A DNA stretch of 64,000 nt from Deltaproteobacteria bacterium. GTDB taxonomy: Bacteria; Myxococcota_A; UBA9160; SZUA-336. Below the pieces are notes generated by a model. The model was not told where the DNA came from. It was given only the letters and a program-made list of their open reading frames with translations, and searched no databases. Made by a program: the position numbers and the translations under genes. Below, in pieces: positions 25,340-32,176 of this stretch (position 1 is the stretch's first letter; every line of letters starts with the position of its first letter). The stretch lies in contig JAJDAJ010000091.1 of NCBI GenBank assembly GCA_029261925.1, positions 117,866-181,865 of the forward strand. The letters are read 5' to 3'.

Positions 25340-26391
25340 GTCGCCACTCCGCCGGCCCGGGGATCGGCGCCGGGCGCGATCCCGCACACCCGGGCGACCA
25401 GCTCGTAGGAGCGCACGCGGGCATCGAAGTCGTGGCAGATCGTCACCACGCTCAGGTCGCGGGTGCCGTAGCGCGCGGCGATCTCCTCCAGGGCATCGCG
25501 CACCTGGGCCGGGTCGCCCTCGATTCCCGAGCGCGCGGACTGCTCGAGGAAGGCGAGCTCCTCGGGCGTGTACGCGTGGGCGAGGGCCTCCTCCGGCGGG
25601 ACGATGCCGATGTGGAGCCCGCGCGCCAGGTTCAGGCGCGAGAGCTTCATGCTCGACGCGTGATGGCGTGCCTCGTCGGCCGTCTCCGCGCAGATGACCG
25701 ACACGGCCACGTTCAGGCGCGGTGTGGCTAGCTGATCCGAGGGGCGAAAGCGCTCGCGGTAGGCGTTCGCGATCGCGGGCCCGTGCTCGACCGCGGTTCC
25801 GAAGAAGTGCGCGAAGCTGAAGGGCAGACCGCGCTCCGCGGCGAGCAGCGCCGAGTCGAGCGCCGATCCGAGCAGCCAGACCTCGGGCGTGCCCGCGGCG
25901 GGCGGGCCCGCCCGCACGCCGGCGAAGCGGTGCCCCTGGGCGGGGCCGTCGCCGAGCCACGCGAGCAGGTCCTCGACCTGCTCGGGGTACTGACGCACGT
26001 CGCGCACGCCCGAGGGCCAGGCCAGCGCGGCGGCGGTTCGCGGATCTCCGCCGGGCGCGCGACCCAGACCCAGGTCGATCCGGCCCGGGAACATCGACTC
26101 GAGCGTGCGAAACTGCTCGGCGACCTTCAGGGCGCTGTAGTGCGTGAGCATCACGCCGCCGCTGCCCACGCGGATGCGTTGCGTGTGCGCGGCGACCTGT
26201 CCGATCAGGATCTCGGGGCTGGTGGCCGCCAGGCTGGGCAGGTTGTGGTGCTCGGCGATCCAGAAGCGCGCGTAGCCGAGCCGCTCGGCGGCGACCGCCA
26301 GCTCGACGCACTCGCGCAGCGCCTCCGCGGCCGTCCCGCCCTTCCGGACCGGTGCCTGGTCCACGACGCTCAGCAGCAGCGGCTCGGCCAT
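25336..26391 (-). CDS. LLM-class flavin-dependent oxidoreductase (YhbW-like)
   Basis: This is a 351-residue luciferase-like monooxygenase of the group that includes E. coli YhbW. Hallmarks are LGYARFWIAEHHNLPSLA, RIRVGSGGVMLTHYS, FPGRIDLGLGRAPGGD and the VWLLGSALDSALLAAERGLP block. It probably uses FMNH2 supplied by a separate reductase. The ATG lacks a Shine-Dalgarno, and TAGAGT ends 6 nt before it, suggesting a leaderless mRNA. It is divergent from the enoyl-CoA-hydratase-like gene. Confidence 0.93.
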   Translation of the reverse strand: MAEPLLLSVVDQAPVRKGGTAAEALRECVELAVAAERLGYARFWIAEHHNLPSLAATSPEILIGQVAAHTQRIRVGSGGVMLTHYSALKVAEQFRTLESMFPGRIDLGLGRAPGGDPRTAAALAWPSGVRDVRQYPEQVEDLLAWLGDGPAQGHRFAGVRAGPPAAGTPEVWLLGSALDSALLAAERGLPFSFAHFFGTAVEHGPAIANAYRERFRPSDQLATPRLNVAVSVICAETADEARHHASSMKLSRLNLARGLHIGIVPPEEALAHAYTPEELAFLEQSARSGIEGDPAQVRDALEEIAARYGTRDLSVVTICHDFDARVRSYELVARVCGIAPGADPRAGGVAT

Positions 26392-26397
26392 CGCCCG

Positions 26398-26403
26398 ACT
26401 CTA
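26398..26403 (-). promoter_or_regulatory. -10-like element 6 nt before the LLM gene start
   Basis: On the minus strand TAGAGT is separated from the ATG at 26391 by 6 nt (CGGGCG), the same geometry as at several other starts in this window. No -35 match is seen. Confidence 0.4.
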
Positions 26404-26502
26404 CCAGTCCCGGGGCCGGCCGCTGCGGGCTCCGGGTGCCAGCGGCTTCCCGGGGCCTCCAGCAGGGCGAAGTCGCGTTGCCTGGCCCGGAAGCCTCCTC
26501 GA

Positions 26503-26518
26503 ATCCGGGTGACCGGAT
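26503..26518. promoter_or_regulatory. Inverted repeat in a divergent promoter region
   Basis: ATCCGG, spacer GTGA, CCGGAT: a perfect 6-4-6 palindrome about midway between the divergent LLM and enoyl-CoA-hydratase-like genes. It is a possible operator; no regulator gene is adjacent. Confidence 0.3.
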
Positions 26519-26559
26519 CCTGGGCCGGGGCATCGCGCCAAGCCCCCGGCAGGCCGGGC

Positions 26560-26589
26560 GTGACAGGCCACCCCCCGGGCGGGTAGCGT
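26560..26589 (+). promoter_or_regulatory. Sigma70-like promoter for the enoyl-CoA-hydratase-like gene
   Basis: GTGACA (26560-26565, five of six to TTGACA), an 18-bp spacer, and TAGCGT (26584-26589). Predicted transcription start is near 26596, leaving about 44 nt of leader containing the TAGGAGG ribosome site. Confidence 0.4.
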
Positions 26590-26639
26590 TGCGCCCCCCG
26601 GGCCGGCTGGACGGCCTGGACCCCACCTAGGAGGCAGCC

Positions 26640-27488
26640 TTGGGATACAGCGTGGTCCTCACCGACGATCCGAAGCCGCACGTGCGGCGTATCACTCTCA
26701 ACCGACCCGACAAGCGCAACGCGCTCAACCACGCCCTGCGCGGCGAGATCATCGAGGCGCTTCGCGCGGCCGACCAGGATCCGGACGTGCGCGTGATGAT
26801 CCTGCGCGGCGCGGGCAAGAGCTTCTCCGCGGGATACGACCTCGGGGGCGGGAACGAGGGGCTCGAGCATCCCTGGTACACCGCCGGCGGCGACGGGCAC
26901 TGGCCGCGCCACGTCACCGAGGGCTGGATGAGCATCTGGGACCTGGCCAAGCCGGTGATCGCCCAGGTGCACGGCTACTGCCTCGCGGGTGGCAGCGAGC
27001 TCGCGACCTGCTGCGACCTGGTCTACATGGCCGAGGATGCCCAGATGGGCTACCCGGCCGTGCGCTTCGGCGTTCCGGACAACCACTTCCACGCGTGGTT
27101 CGTCGGCATGCGCAAGGCCATGGAGATGATGGTGACCGGCGACTCGCTCTCCGGTGTCGAGTGCGCCCGCCTGGGCTGGGCGAACGACGCCTTCCCGATC
27201 GAGCAGCTCGAGGGCAAGGTGCTGGCGATGGCCGAGCGCATCGCCGGCGTGCCGCCCGAGCTGGTGCAGATGAACAAGCGCGTCGTGCACCGGCAGATGG
27301 AGATCATGGGCCTGCGCACGGGCATCCGGCAGGGCAGCGAGCTCTGCGCGCTGGGCACGCACACCCAGGCGATGGCCGAGTTCACCAAGGCGATCCGCGA
27401 GAAGAGCCTGACCCAGGCGCTGCAGGAGCGCGACGGCCAGTTCGGCGACTACCGGACCGGCGACGCTCAGCCGGCGGCCGAGGACTAG
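26640..27488 (+). CDS. Enoyl-CoA hydratase/isomerase-family protein
   Basis: This is a 282-residue crotonase-fold protein. The oxyanion-hole segments are SFSAGYDLGGG and HGYCLAGGSELATCCD. The first catalytic Glu is present in GGSELATCCD. The second, normally in a PE..LG motif, is replaced in MGYPAVRFGVPD, so simple hydration of an enoyl-CoA is doubtful and another crotonase reaction is possible. The TTG start at 26640 is supported by TAGGAGG six bases upstream. It stands alone, with a GC hairpin 21 bp past its stop codon. Confidence 0.9.
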   Translation: MGYSVVLTDDPKPHVRRITLNRPDKRNALNHALRGEIIEALRAADQDPDVRVMILRGAGKSFSAGYDLGGGNEGLEHPWYTAGGDGHWPRHVTEGWMSIWDLAKPVIAQVHGYCLAGGSELATCCDLVYMAEDAQMGYPAVRFGVPDNHFHAWFVGMRKAMEMMVTGDSLSGVECARLGWANDAFPIEQLEGKVLAMAERIAGVPPELVQMNKRVVHRQMEIMGLRTGIRQGSELCALGTHTQAMAEFTKAIREKSLTQALQERDGQFGDYRTGDAQPAAED

Positions 27489-27508
27489 CCGGACCGGGAC
27501 CCGTCTCG

Positions 27509-27526
27509 CCGGGGCGACGGCCCCGG
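27509..27526. terminator. GC hairpin between convergent genes
   Basis: This is a 7-4-7 perfect stem-loop (CCGGGGC, GACG, GCCCCGG) in the 48-bp gap between the hydratase-like gene and the minus-strand NifU-like gene. It probably terminates both directions. There is no T-run. Confidence 0.55.
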
Positions 27527-27536
27527 GGACGGCCGG

Positions 27537-27779
27537 TCAGTCGAGGCGCGCCTCGACGCTGACCTGCTTGATCCCGGGGTCGTGCATCACCAGCGCCTCG
27601 CGGAGCATGTCGCCCAGATCCGTGGGCGAGATGACGCAGGTGGCGCACTCCTCGTTGCTGCCCGGGGAGTAGGCCACGCGCAGCGTCTCGCCCTCGACGG
27701 CGATCAGCTCGACGCTGCCGCCGTCGGGACGGACGATCTCGTTGAAGTGCTCGATCACGGTGCGTGCGCCGTCGGACAT
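27537..27779 (-). CDS. Stand-alone NifU C-terminal-like protein
   Basis: The product is 80 residues and matches the pattern of the NifU C-terminal (Nfu) domain: IVRPDGGSVELIAVEGETL, then ECATCVISPTDLGDMLREAL, then a closing beta strand (IKQVSVEARL). Nfu domains bind a labile Fe-S cluster through CxxC; here the CxxC is C-A-T-C, spaced as expected. There are no other Fe-S assembly genes nearby. It is the last gene of the UGSC selenoprotein operon, 17 bp after the selenoprotein stop codon, so it probably serves that system rather than general cluster assembly (inference). Confidence 0.75.
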   Translation of the reverse strand: MSDGARTVIEHFNEIVRPDGGSVELIAVEGETLRVAYSPGSNEECATCVISPTDLGDMLREALVMHDPGIKQVSVEARLD

Positions 27780-27796
27780 GGCCGGTCTCCTCCGCC

Positions 27797-28348
27797 TCAG
27801 GTTCCGCGGGTCAGCAGGCTCATCACGCCCGGCGCGACCTGCTTCGCCAGCGTCCGGACCTCGTCATCACTCCAGATCCCGGTCGGGATGTAGGGATACC
27901 CCGCGATGACGAAGGGGTAGTCCGGAACGCCGCTCAGCTTTGCCATGGACTCCGCCGAGCCGCGCACGGCCTCGTGGATGATGGGGACGCTGGGAATACC
28001 TTCCCACTCCAGCTCGATCGCGTCGCGCAAACTGCGCGCACTGCAGGAGCCTCAACCCCCGAAGCCGGTGATCGCGACCGTGGCCTCCGAGGTGATGCGT
28101 GCCCAGTCCGCCGGCTCGGGCGCCACCGAGACGCTGTGCTTGAGCACGCGCACGGCGCCGTTGAGCTCCGCCTGCTGGGCGAGCTCGTCGTACAGCGCGT
28201 CCAGCATCTCCTCGCCGCGCCCGAGGCCGTTGGCGACGAGCGCCACGACCTGGCCATCGAGCGAGTCGGGCCGCGGCCGGAGCTTGCGCTTGTCCCGGCG
28301 CTCCAGCGGCCCGCTGGTGGGGTCCAGTCCGATCCATTCGTTGCTCAT
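27797..28348 (-). CDS. UGSC-family selenoprotein (UGA at 28052-28054 read as selenocysteine)
   Basis: Read through one in-frame TGA, this is a 183-residue protein. The first 98 codons end AITGFGG, the TGA codon is residue 99, and translation resumes as GSCSARSLRDAIELEWEG. This gives a Sec-Gly-Ser-Cys motif, the hallmark of the UGSC family, whose members carry Sec or Cys in that position. Coding quality is the same on both sides of the TGA, and no frame change is needed. A 5-bp GC stem with an AGUUU loop begins 13 nt after the UGA, where a bacterial SECIS would sit. The ATG overlaps the stop codon of the upstream partner gene. The redox function is inferred. Confidence 0.82.
28024..28038 (-). 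promoter_or_regulatory. SECIS-like hairpin downstream of the recoded UGA
   Basis: On the minus strand CGCGC pairs with GCGCG around the loop AGUUU. The loop begins 18 nt after the UGA (28054-28052), inside the usual range for bacterial SECIS elements read by SelB. The stem is short, and it lies within the coding sequence. Confidence 0.45.
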
Positions 28349-29337
28349 CGTGTTCTCCGCTGCGACTCGACCTTCTCGGTGATCGCCAGTGCGAGGTGGG
28401 GAAGCAGGATCCAGGTCTCGGCCATGCCGGGTCCTCCGGCGGCCACGATCAGGAAGCCCTCCGGCCTGCCGGGCCCGATCTTTCTGTTCCCGTCGGCATC
28501 GAGGCAGCCCTTCCAGAGGTACTCACGCAGGTCGGCCTTCGACCAGCCGGCCTCGTCGAAGTAGCGCCGGTGCTCCGGGCCGACCACGAGCACCACGGCG
28601 GTCTCGTCGCCCAGCCAGCGGTCGCTCGCGACGCCCCGGCGCCGGATCGTGTCGAGGATCGAGTCGCACACCCCCTCGGGTGCACGGCTCGTGAAGTCGG
28701 TCGCCGAGACCAGGCTCATCACCGAGGCGACCGTCACCGCGCTGTCGGTCGGCGCCAGCCCGCGCTCGACGTGTAGCGGCGTCCAGTCGTTGGCCTCCTC
28801 GTCCTCGCCGAAGCAGAACGAGTAGCGCATGGTGGTCGAGAAGCTGGCGCGGTCGAGCACGCCGGGGATCGCGCGACACACGTTGCGCACGAGCAGGCGC
28901 AGCGCGCGACCGATCGTGGCATTGGCCCGGAAGCCCGGACCGAAGCAGCCGTCGGTCGAGCAGACGCCGATCTCGTCGCGTACGGGTCCGTGGATGATCA
29001 CCGCCTGGGCCGCACCCGAGAGCGTGCCCGTGGTGCTGTGGCAGTTGCCCTTCTCGTGCAGGTGCGCGCGCACCGCCGCAACGACCACCGGCATGTAGTC
29101 CGGGCGGCAGCCCGCCATGACGGCGTTGATCGCCGCGTGCTCCGCGGTGACCACCACCTCTCGGGTCGGGACCTCCCCGAGGACCTCGTCGCCCTTCAGG
29201 CCGGCCGCCTCGAGGAACAGGGCCACGCGATCCGGAGCGGGCGGGACGATCGGCAGGCCGTCGGTCCAGCCGCGCTCGAAGTAGTCCTCGAGCAGGTCGT
29301 CGTACGATGCGTACTCGTGGCGATCCGCCTGGAGCAA
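28345..29337 (-). CDS. Partner protein of the UGSC selenoprotein, function unknown
   Basis: The product is 330 residues and cytoplasmic. Notable blocks are FERGWTDGLPIVPPAPDRV near the N-terminus, MAGCRPDYMPVVVAAVRAH, GNCHSTTGTLSGAAQAVI, GVCSTDGCFGPGFRANATIG and LREYLWKGCLDADGNR. The regular Cys residues, including C-x4-C in GVCSTDGC, suggest redox or metal chemistry with the adjacent Sec-Gly-Ser-Cys protein. I recognise it as the conserved neighbour of UGSC proteins but know no activity. The TTG start at 29337 was chosen because GGAGG precedes it by 5 nt; the longer frame runs into the upstream TPR gene. Its stop codon overlaps the next ATG. Confidence 0.82.
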   Translation of the reverse strand: MLQADRHEYASYDDLLEDYFERGWTDGLPIVPPAPDRVALFLEAAGLKGDEVLGEVPTREVVVTAEHAAINAVMAGCRPDYMPVVVAAVRAHLHEKGNCHSTTGTLSGAAQAVIIHGPVRDEIGVCSTDGCFGPGFRANATIGRALRLLVRNVCRAIPGVLDRASFSTTMRYSFCFGEDEEANDWTPLHVERGLAPTDSAVTVASVMSLVSATDFTSRAPEGVCDSILDTIRRRGVASDRWLGDETAVVLVVGPEHRRYFDEAGWSKADLREYLWKGCLDADGNRKIGPGRPEGFLIVAAGGPGMAETWILLPHLALAITEKVESQRRTR

Positions 29338-29366
29338 GGGCGCCTCCGTGGCGGGATTGTACCCCG

Positions 29367-30014
29367 TCAGCGCGCCGCGGGCTGGTTGCGGAGCCAGCGC
29401 CAGAGGGCCGCTGGAGTGGGCCGGGCTGCGAGCTGGGCCGCCAGCAGGGGCCGCCGGCGGTCGGTCGCCACGTCGCGGACCGCGGTGTTCAGCAGCTCCC
29501 ACGCCTCGGTCCGGCGCCCGCAGCGCCGCAGCAGCCGGGCCAGGTCGAGCACCGCGGGCGGCGGCAGCGGCGCGATCGCGTGGGCCCGGGAGAGCAGGCG
29601 GATGGCGGCGGGGCGCCGGCGGCGCCCCCGCATCCGGGCCCGGCCCTCGACCAGTGCCCGGGTCGCGTCCGAGGGCTGCTCCTGGCCCAGGTAGAGCTCG
29701 GCGATCGCCAGCCAGATCTCCGGGCGCTGTGGCATGTAGTGCGCCGCCTCGCGGTACACCCCGATCGCCTTCTCGGAGAAGCCGGAGCGCTCCAGCGACT
29801 GGCCCACGATGTCGAAGCTGCGCCAGGCCTCCTCGAGGCGCCGGCGCTTCGCCAGCACGGGAGCGGCCTTGCGGTGGACATCCACGTCGGACGGGCTGGC
29901 GTCGAGCAGTGCCTGGTAGATCCGCGCGGCCCGGCGCAGGCGACCGCGCGCGGCGAGCCGGCTGGCCCTGGCGAGCAGCTCCGCGCGCGTCTCCGGCCTT
30001 CTACGCCCGAGCAT
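29367..30014 (-). CDS. TPR-repeat protein
   Basis: The product is 215 residues and arginine-rich, with TPR-like helical pairs: RLRRAARIYQALLDASPSDVD, SEKAIGVYREAAHYMPQ, and RPEIWLAIAELYLGQEQPSDA. No signal peptide is apparent, so it is probably cytoplasmic. The ATG at 30014 was chosen because upstream codons are Arg/Pro-rich and lie over the promoter of the divergent DUF3604 gene. It precedes the UGSC partner gene by 29 bp and may be the first gene of that operon, or an unrelated neighbour. Confidence 0.75.
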   Translation of the reverse strand: MLGRRRPETRAELLARASRLAARGRLRRAARIYQALLDASPSDVDVHRKAAPVLAKRRRLEEAWRSFDIVGQSLERSGFSEKAIGVYREAAHYMPQRPEIWLAIAELYLGQEQPSDATRALVEGRARMRGRRRRPAAIRLLSRAHAIAPLPPPAVLDLARLLRRCGRRTEAWELLNTAVRDVATDRRRPLLAAQLAARPTPAALWRWLRNQPAAR

Positions 30015-30125
30015 GATCGCCGCCAGCACCCATCCATCGTCTTCTCGGGTGGCGGCCGGGCGCGCTGAAGCCCGGCGCCGCAGCGGTCCGGGTACACTGA
30101 CCGCAGCTCGACGAAGGGGGGAGTC

Positions 30126-30233
30126 ATGTCCTACGGCCCGTGCATCTGCCCGTGTGCCCGGTCGCTGCGTCCCGGTGATGCCGGCCTCCGGCGCGACCCC
30201 ACGGGCGGCGACCGCACGTGTCCGCGCCGCTGA
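30126..30233 (+). CDS. Possible 35-residue leader peptide before DUF3604 copy 4
   Basis: ATG at 30126 follows the strong ribosome site GGGGGGAG, and TACACT (30093-30098) is a plausible -10. The 35-codon frame encodes MSYGPCICPCARSLRPG and then an Arg-rich tail, and ends inside the DUF3604 coding sequence (overlap 30218-30233). The DUF3604 GTG has no ribosome site of its own, so translation coupling is plausible. The CICPC cluster could sense cysteine or metal. It may also be a chance frame. Confidence 0.35.
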   Translation: MSYGPCICPCARSLRPGDAGLRRDPTGGDRTCPRR

Positions 30234-32176
30234 GCCGCGCGGTCCTCGCACCGGTCCTGCTGCTCGCGCTGGCGGCGGGCTGCGCCGGCGAGGAGGGCCC
30301 GGCACGTGCCGACGCCGTGCCCGACGAGCTGCACGCGGAGTGCGCCGATCGCGATCCGCTGCGGCAGCTGTACTGGGGCGACCTGCACGTGCACAGCGTG
30401 CGCTCGTTCGACTCGTACCTGTACGACACGCGGGCGACGCCCGACGAGGCCTACCGCTTCGCGCGCGGCGAGGCGATCGGCATCGCGCCGCTCGATGCCG
30501 GAGGCGCCGGCACGCGCCGCGTGCGCCTGGAGCGTCCGCTGGACTTCGCTGCCGTCACCGACCACGCGGAGCTGATGGCCGAGAACGCCGTCTGCACCAC
30601 GCCGGGCTCGGGCGCGTACGAGACGACGGCTTGCCGGACCTACCGGGGCGATCCGGGGGACGATCCCGCGGGCCGTCTTCTGCGCCGGACCCGCGCGTTC
30701 ACGCACGACTCGCGCTGGCGTCACAGTCCCGAGGTCTGCGGCGAGTCCGGCGCGCGCTGCGTCGCGGCGGGCGATCGCGTCTGGCGCGAGATCCGCGCCG
30801 CCGCCGAGCGCGCCTACGAGCCGTGCGGCTTCTCGAGCCTGATCGGCTACGAGTACTCGGCGACGCCCGGGCTGAGCAACATGCACCGCAACGTGATCTT
30901 CCGCGGCACCCGCGTTCCCCGGACTCCTGTGAGCTCGTCGGTCGTCGAGCACGCGCGCGACCTCTGGCAGACCCTGAACCGCGAGTGCATCGAGGCGGGA
31001 AACGGCTGCGACGTGCTCGTGATCCCGCACAACTCGAACAAGAGCAACGGGCGCATGTTCAGCTTCGACTACGGCGACGTCACCGACCCCGCCGCCCAGG
31101 CCCTGCAGGCGCGCCTGCGTCGCCGGCTCGAGCCGCTGGTGGAGATCATGCAGCACAAGGGCGACTCGGAGTGCCGGCCGGGTCTGTCGGGCGTGGTCGG
31201 CACGGCCGACGAGCTCTGCGGGTTCGAGAAGCTCCGCGCGCCGGGCGTCGAGGACTGCGGCGAGGGGCTCGGCCAGGGCGGGATGTTCGGCTCGGGCTGC
31301 GTCTCGCGGCGCGACTTCGTGCGCCACGCGCTGGTCGAAGGGCTGCGGGAGCGCGAGCGGATCGGCGTCAATCCGCTGCGGCTCGGCATCATCGCGAGCA
31401 CCGACACGCACAATGCCACCCCCGGCGCGGTCGAGGAGCGCGGCTTCGGCGGTCACCTGGGCTCGATCGACGCCCTGCCCGAGGATCGCGACCCGGGGCA
31501 GAGCCCGGGCGGTCTCGCCGCCGTCTGGGCCGAGCAGAACACGCGCGAGGCGATCTTCGACGCCATGCGCCGCCGCGAGGCCTTCGGCAGCAGCGGACCG
31601 CGCATCGCCGTGCGCCTCTTCGGGGGCTGGGCCTACCCGGACGAGCTCTGCAGCGACCCGGATCTGGTCGCGCGAGGCTACGCGGGCGGTGTGCCGATGG
31701 GCGGCGATCTGCCGGCGCGGCCCGGTGACGCGGCGCCCGCGCTGGTCGCGTACGCGCAGCGCGATCCGGGCGGCGACGCCCCGCTGGAGCGCATCCAGGT
31801 GATCAAGGGCTGGCTCGAGGACGGCGATGTACATCAGGCCGTGTACGACGTCGCGGGCAGCCGCGTCGCCAGTGACGCCGTGGACCCCGAGACCTGCGCG
31901 CCGCGCACGCTCGGTGCGGACAGCCTGTGCGCGGTGTGGCGCGATCCCGACTTCGATCCGGCCCGTCCCGCGGTCTACTACGCGCGCGTGCTCCAGGTGC
32001 CGACCTGCCGCCACGCCGAGCACACCTGCCGGGCGCTTCCCGTCGAGCAGCGCCCGGAGGTGTGCGCCGACCCGGGGCGCGTGGTCACCGTGCGCGAGCG
32101 CGCCTGGACCTCGCCGATCTGGTACGGAGACGCGGGCGAGCCCCGGATCGCCGCCGCAGCGGACGCTAGGCGGTGA
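30218..32176 (+). CDS. DUF3604 family protein, copy 4 (lipoprotein)
   Basis: The product is 652 residues. Unlike the other copies it has a lipobox (LLALAAGCAGEE), so it is probably membrane-anchored. It shares LYWGDLHVHSVRSFDSYLYD, LDFAAVTDHAEL, IPHNSNKSNG, QHKGDSECRPG, SSGPRIAVRLFGGW and a closing RERAWTSPIWYGD. The HVH and TDHAE clusters point to PHP-like metal binding. The GTG start has no Shine-Dalgarno and overlaps a small upstream frame. Its 3' end overlaps the convergent amidohydrolase by 11 bases. The substrate is unknown. Confidence 0.93.
   Translation: MSAPLSRAVLAPVLLLALAAGCAGEEGPARADAVPDELHAECADRDPLRQLYWGDLHVHSVRSFDSYLYDTRATPDEAYRFARGEAIGIAPLDAGGAGTRRVRLERPLDFAAVTDHAELMAENAVCTTPGSGAYETTACRTYRGDPGDDPAGRLLRRTRAFTHDSRWRHSPEVCGESGARCVAAGDRVWREIRAAAERAYEPCGFSSLIGYEYSATPGLSNMHRNVIFRGTRVPRTPVSSSVVEHARDLWQTLNRECIEAGNGCDVLVIPHNSNKSNGRMFSFDYGDVTDPAAQALQARLRRRLEPLVEIMQHKGDSECRPGLSGVVGTADELCGFEKLRAPGVEDCGEGLGQGGMFGSGCVSRRDFVRHALVEGLRERERIGVNPLRLGIIASTDTHNATPGAVEERGFGGHLGSIDALPEDRDPGQSPGGLAAVWAEQNTREAIFDAMRRREAFGSSGPRIAVRLFGGWAYPDELCSDPDLVARGYAGGVPMGGDLPARPGDAAPALVAYAQRDPGGDAPLERIQVIKGWLEDGDVHQAVYDVAGSRVASDAVDPETCAPRTLGADSLCAVWRDPDFDPARPAVYYARVLQVPTCRHAEHTCRALPVEQRPEVCADPGRVVTVRERAWTSPIWYGDAGEPRIAAAADARR

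Noticed and set aside
28052..28348. Calling the 98-codon frame a truncated gene or pseudogene
   Set aside because: The frame resumes without shift after the TGA, coding quality is unchanged, and the junction encodes the UGSC motif, so recoding is the better explanation.
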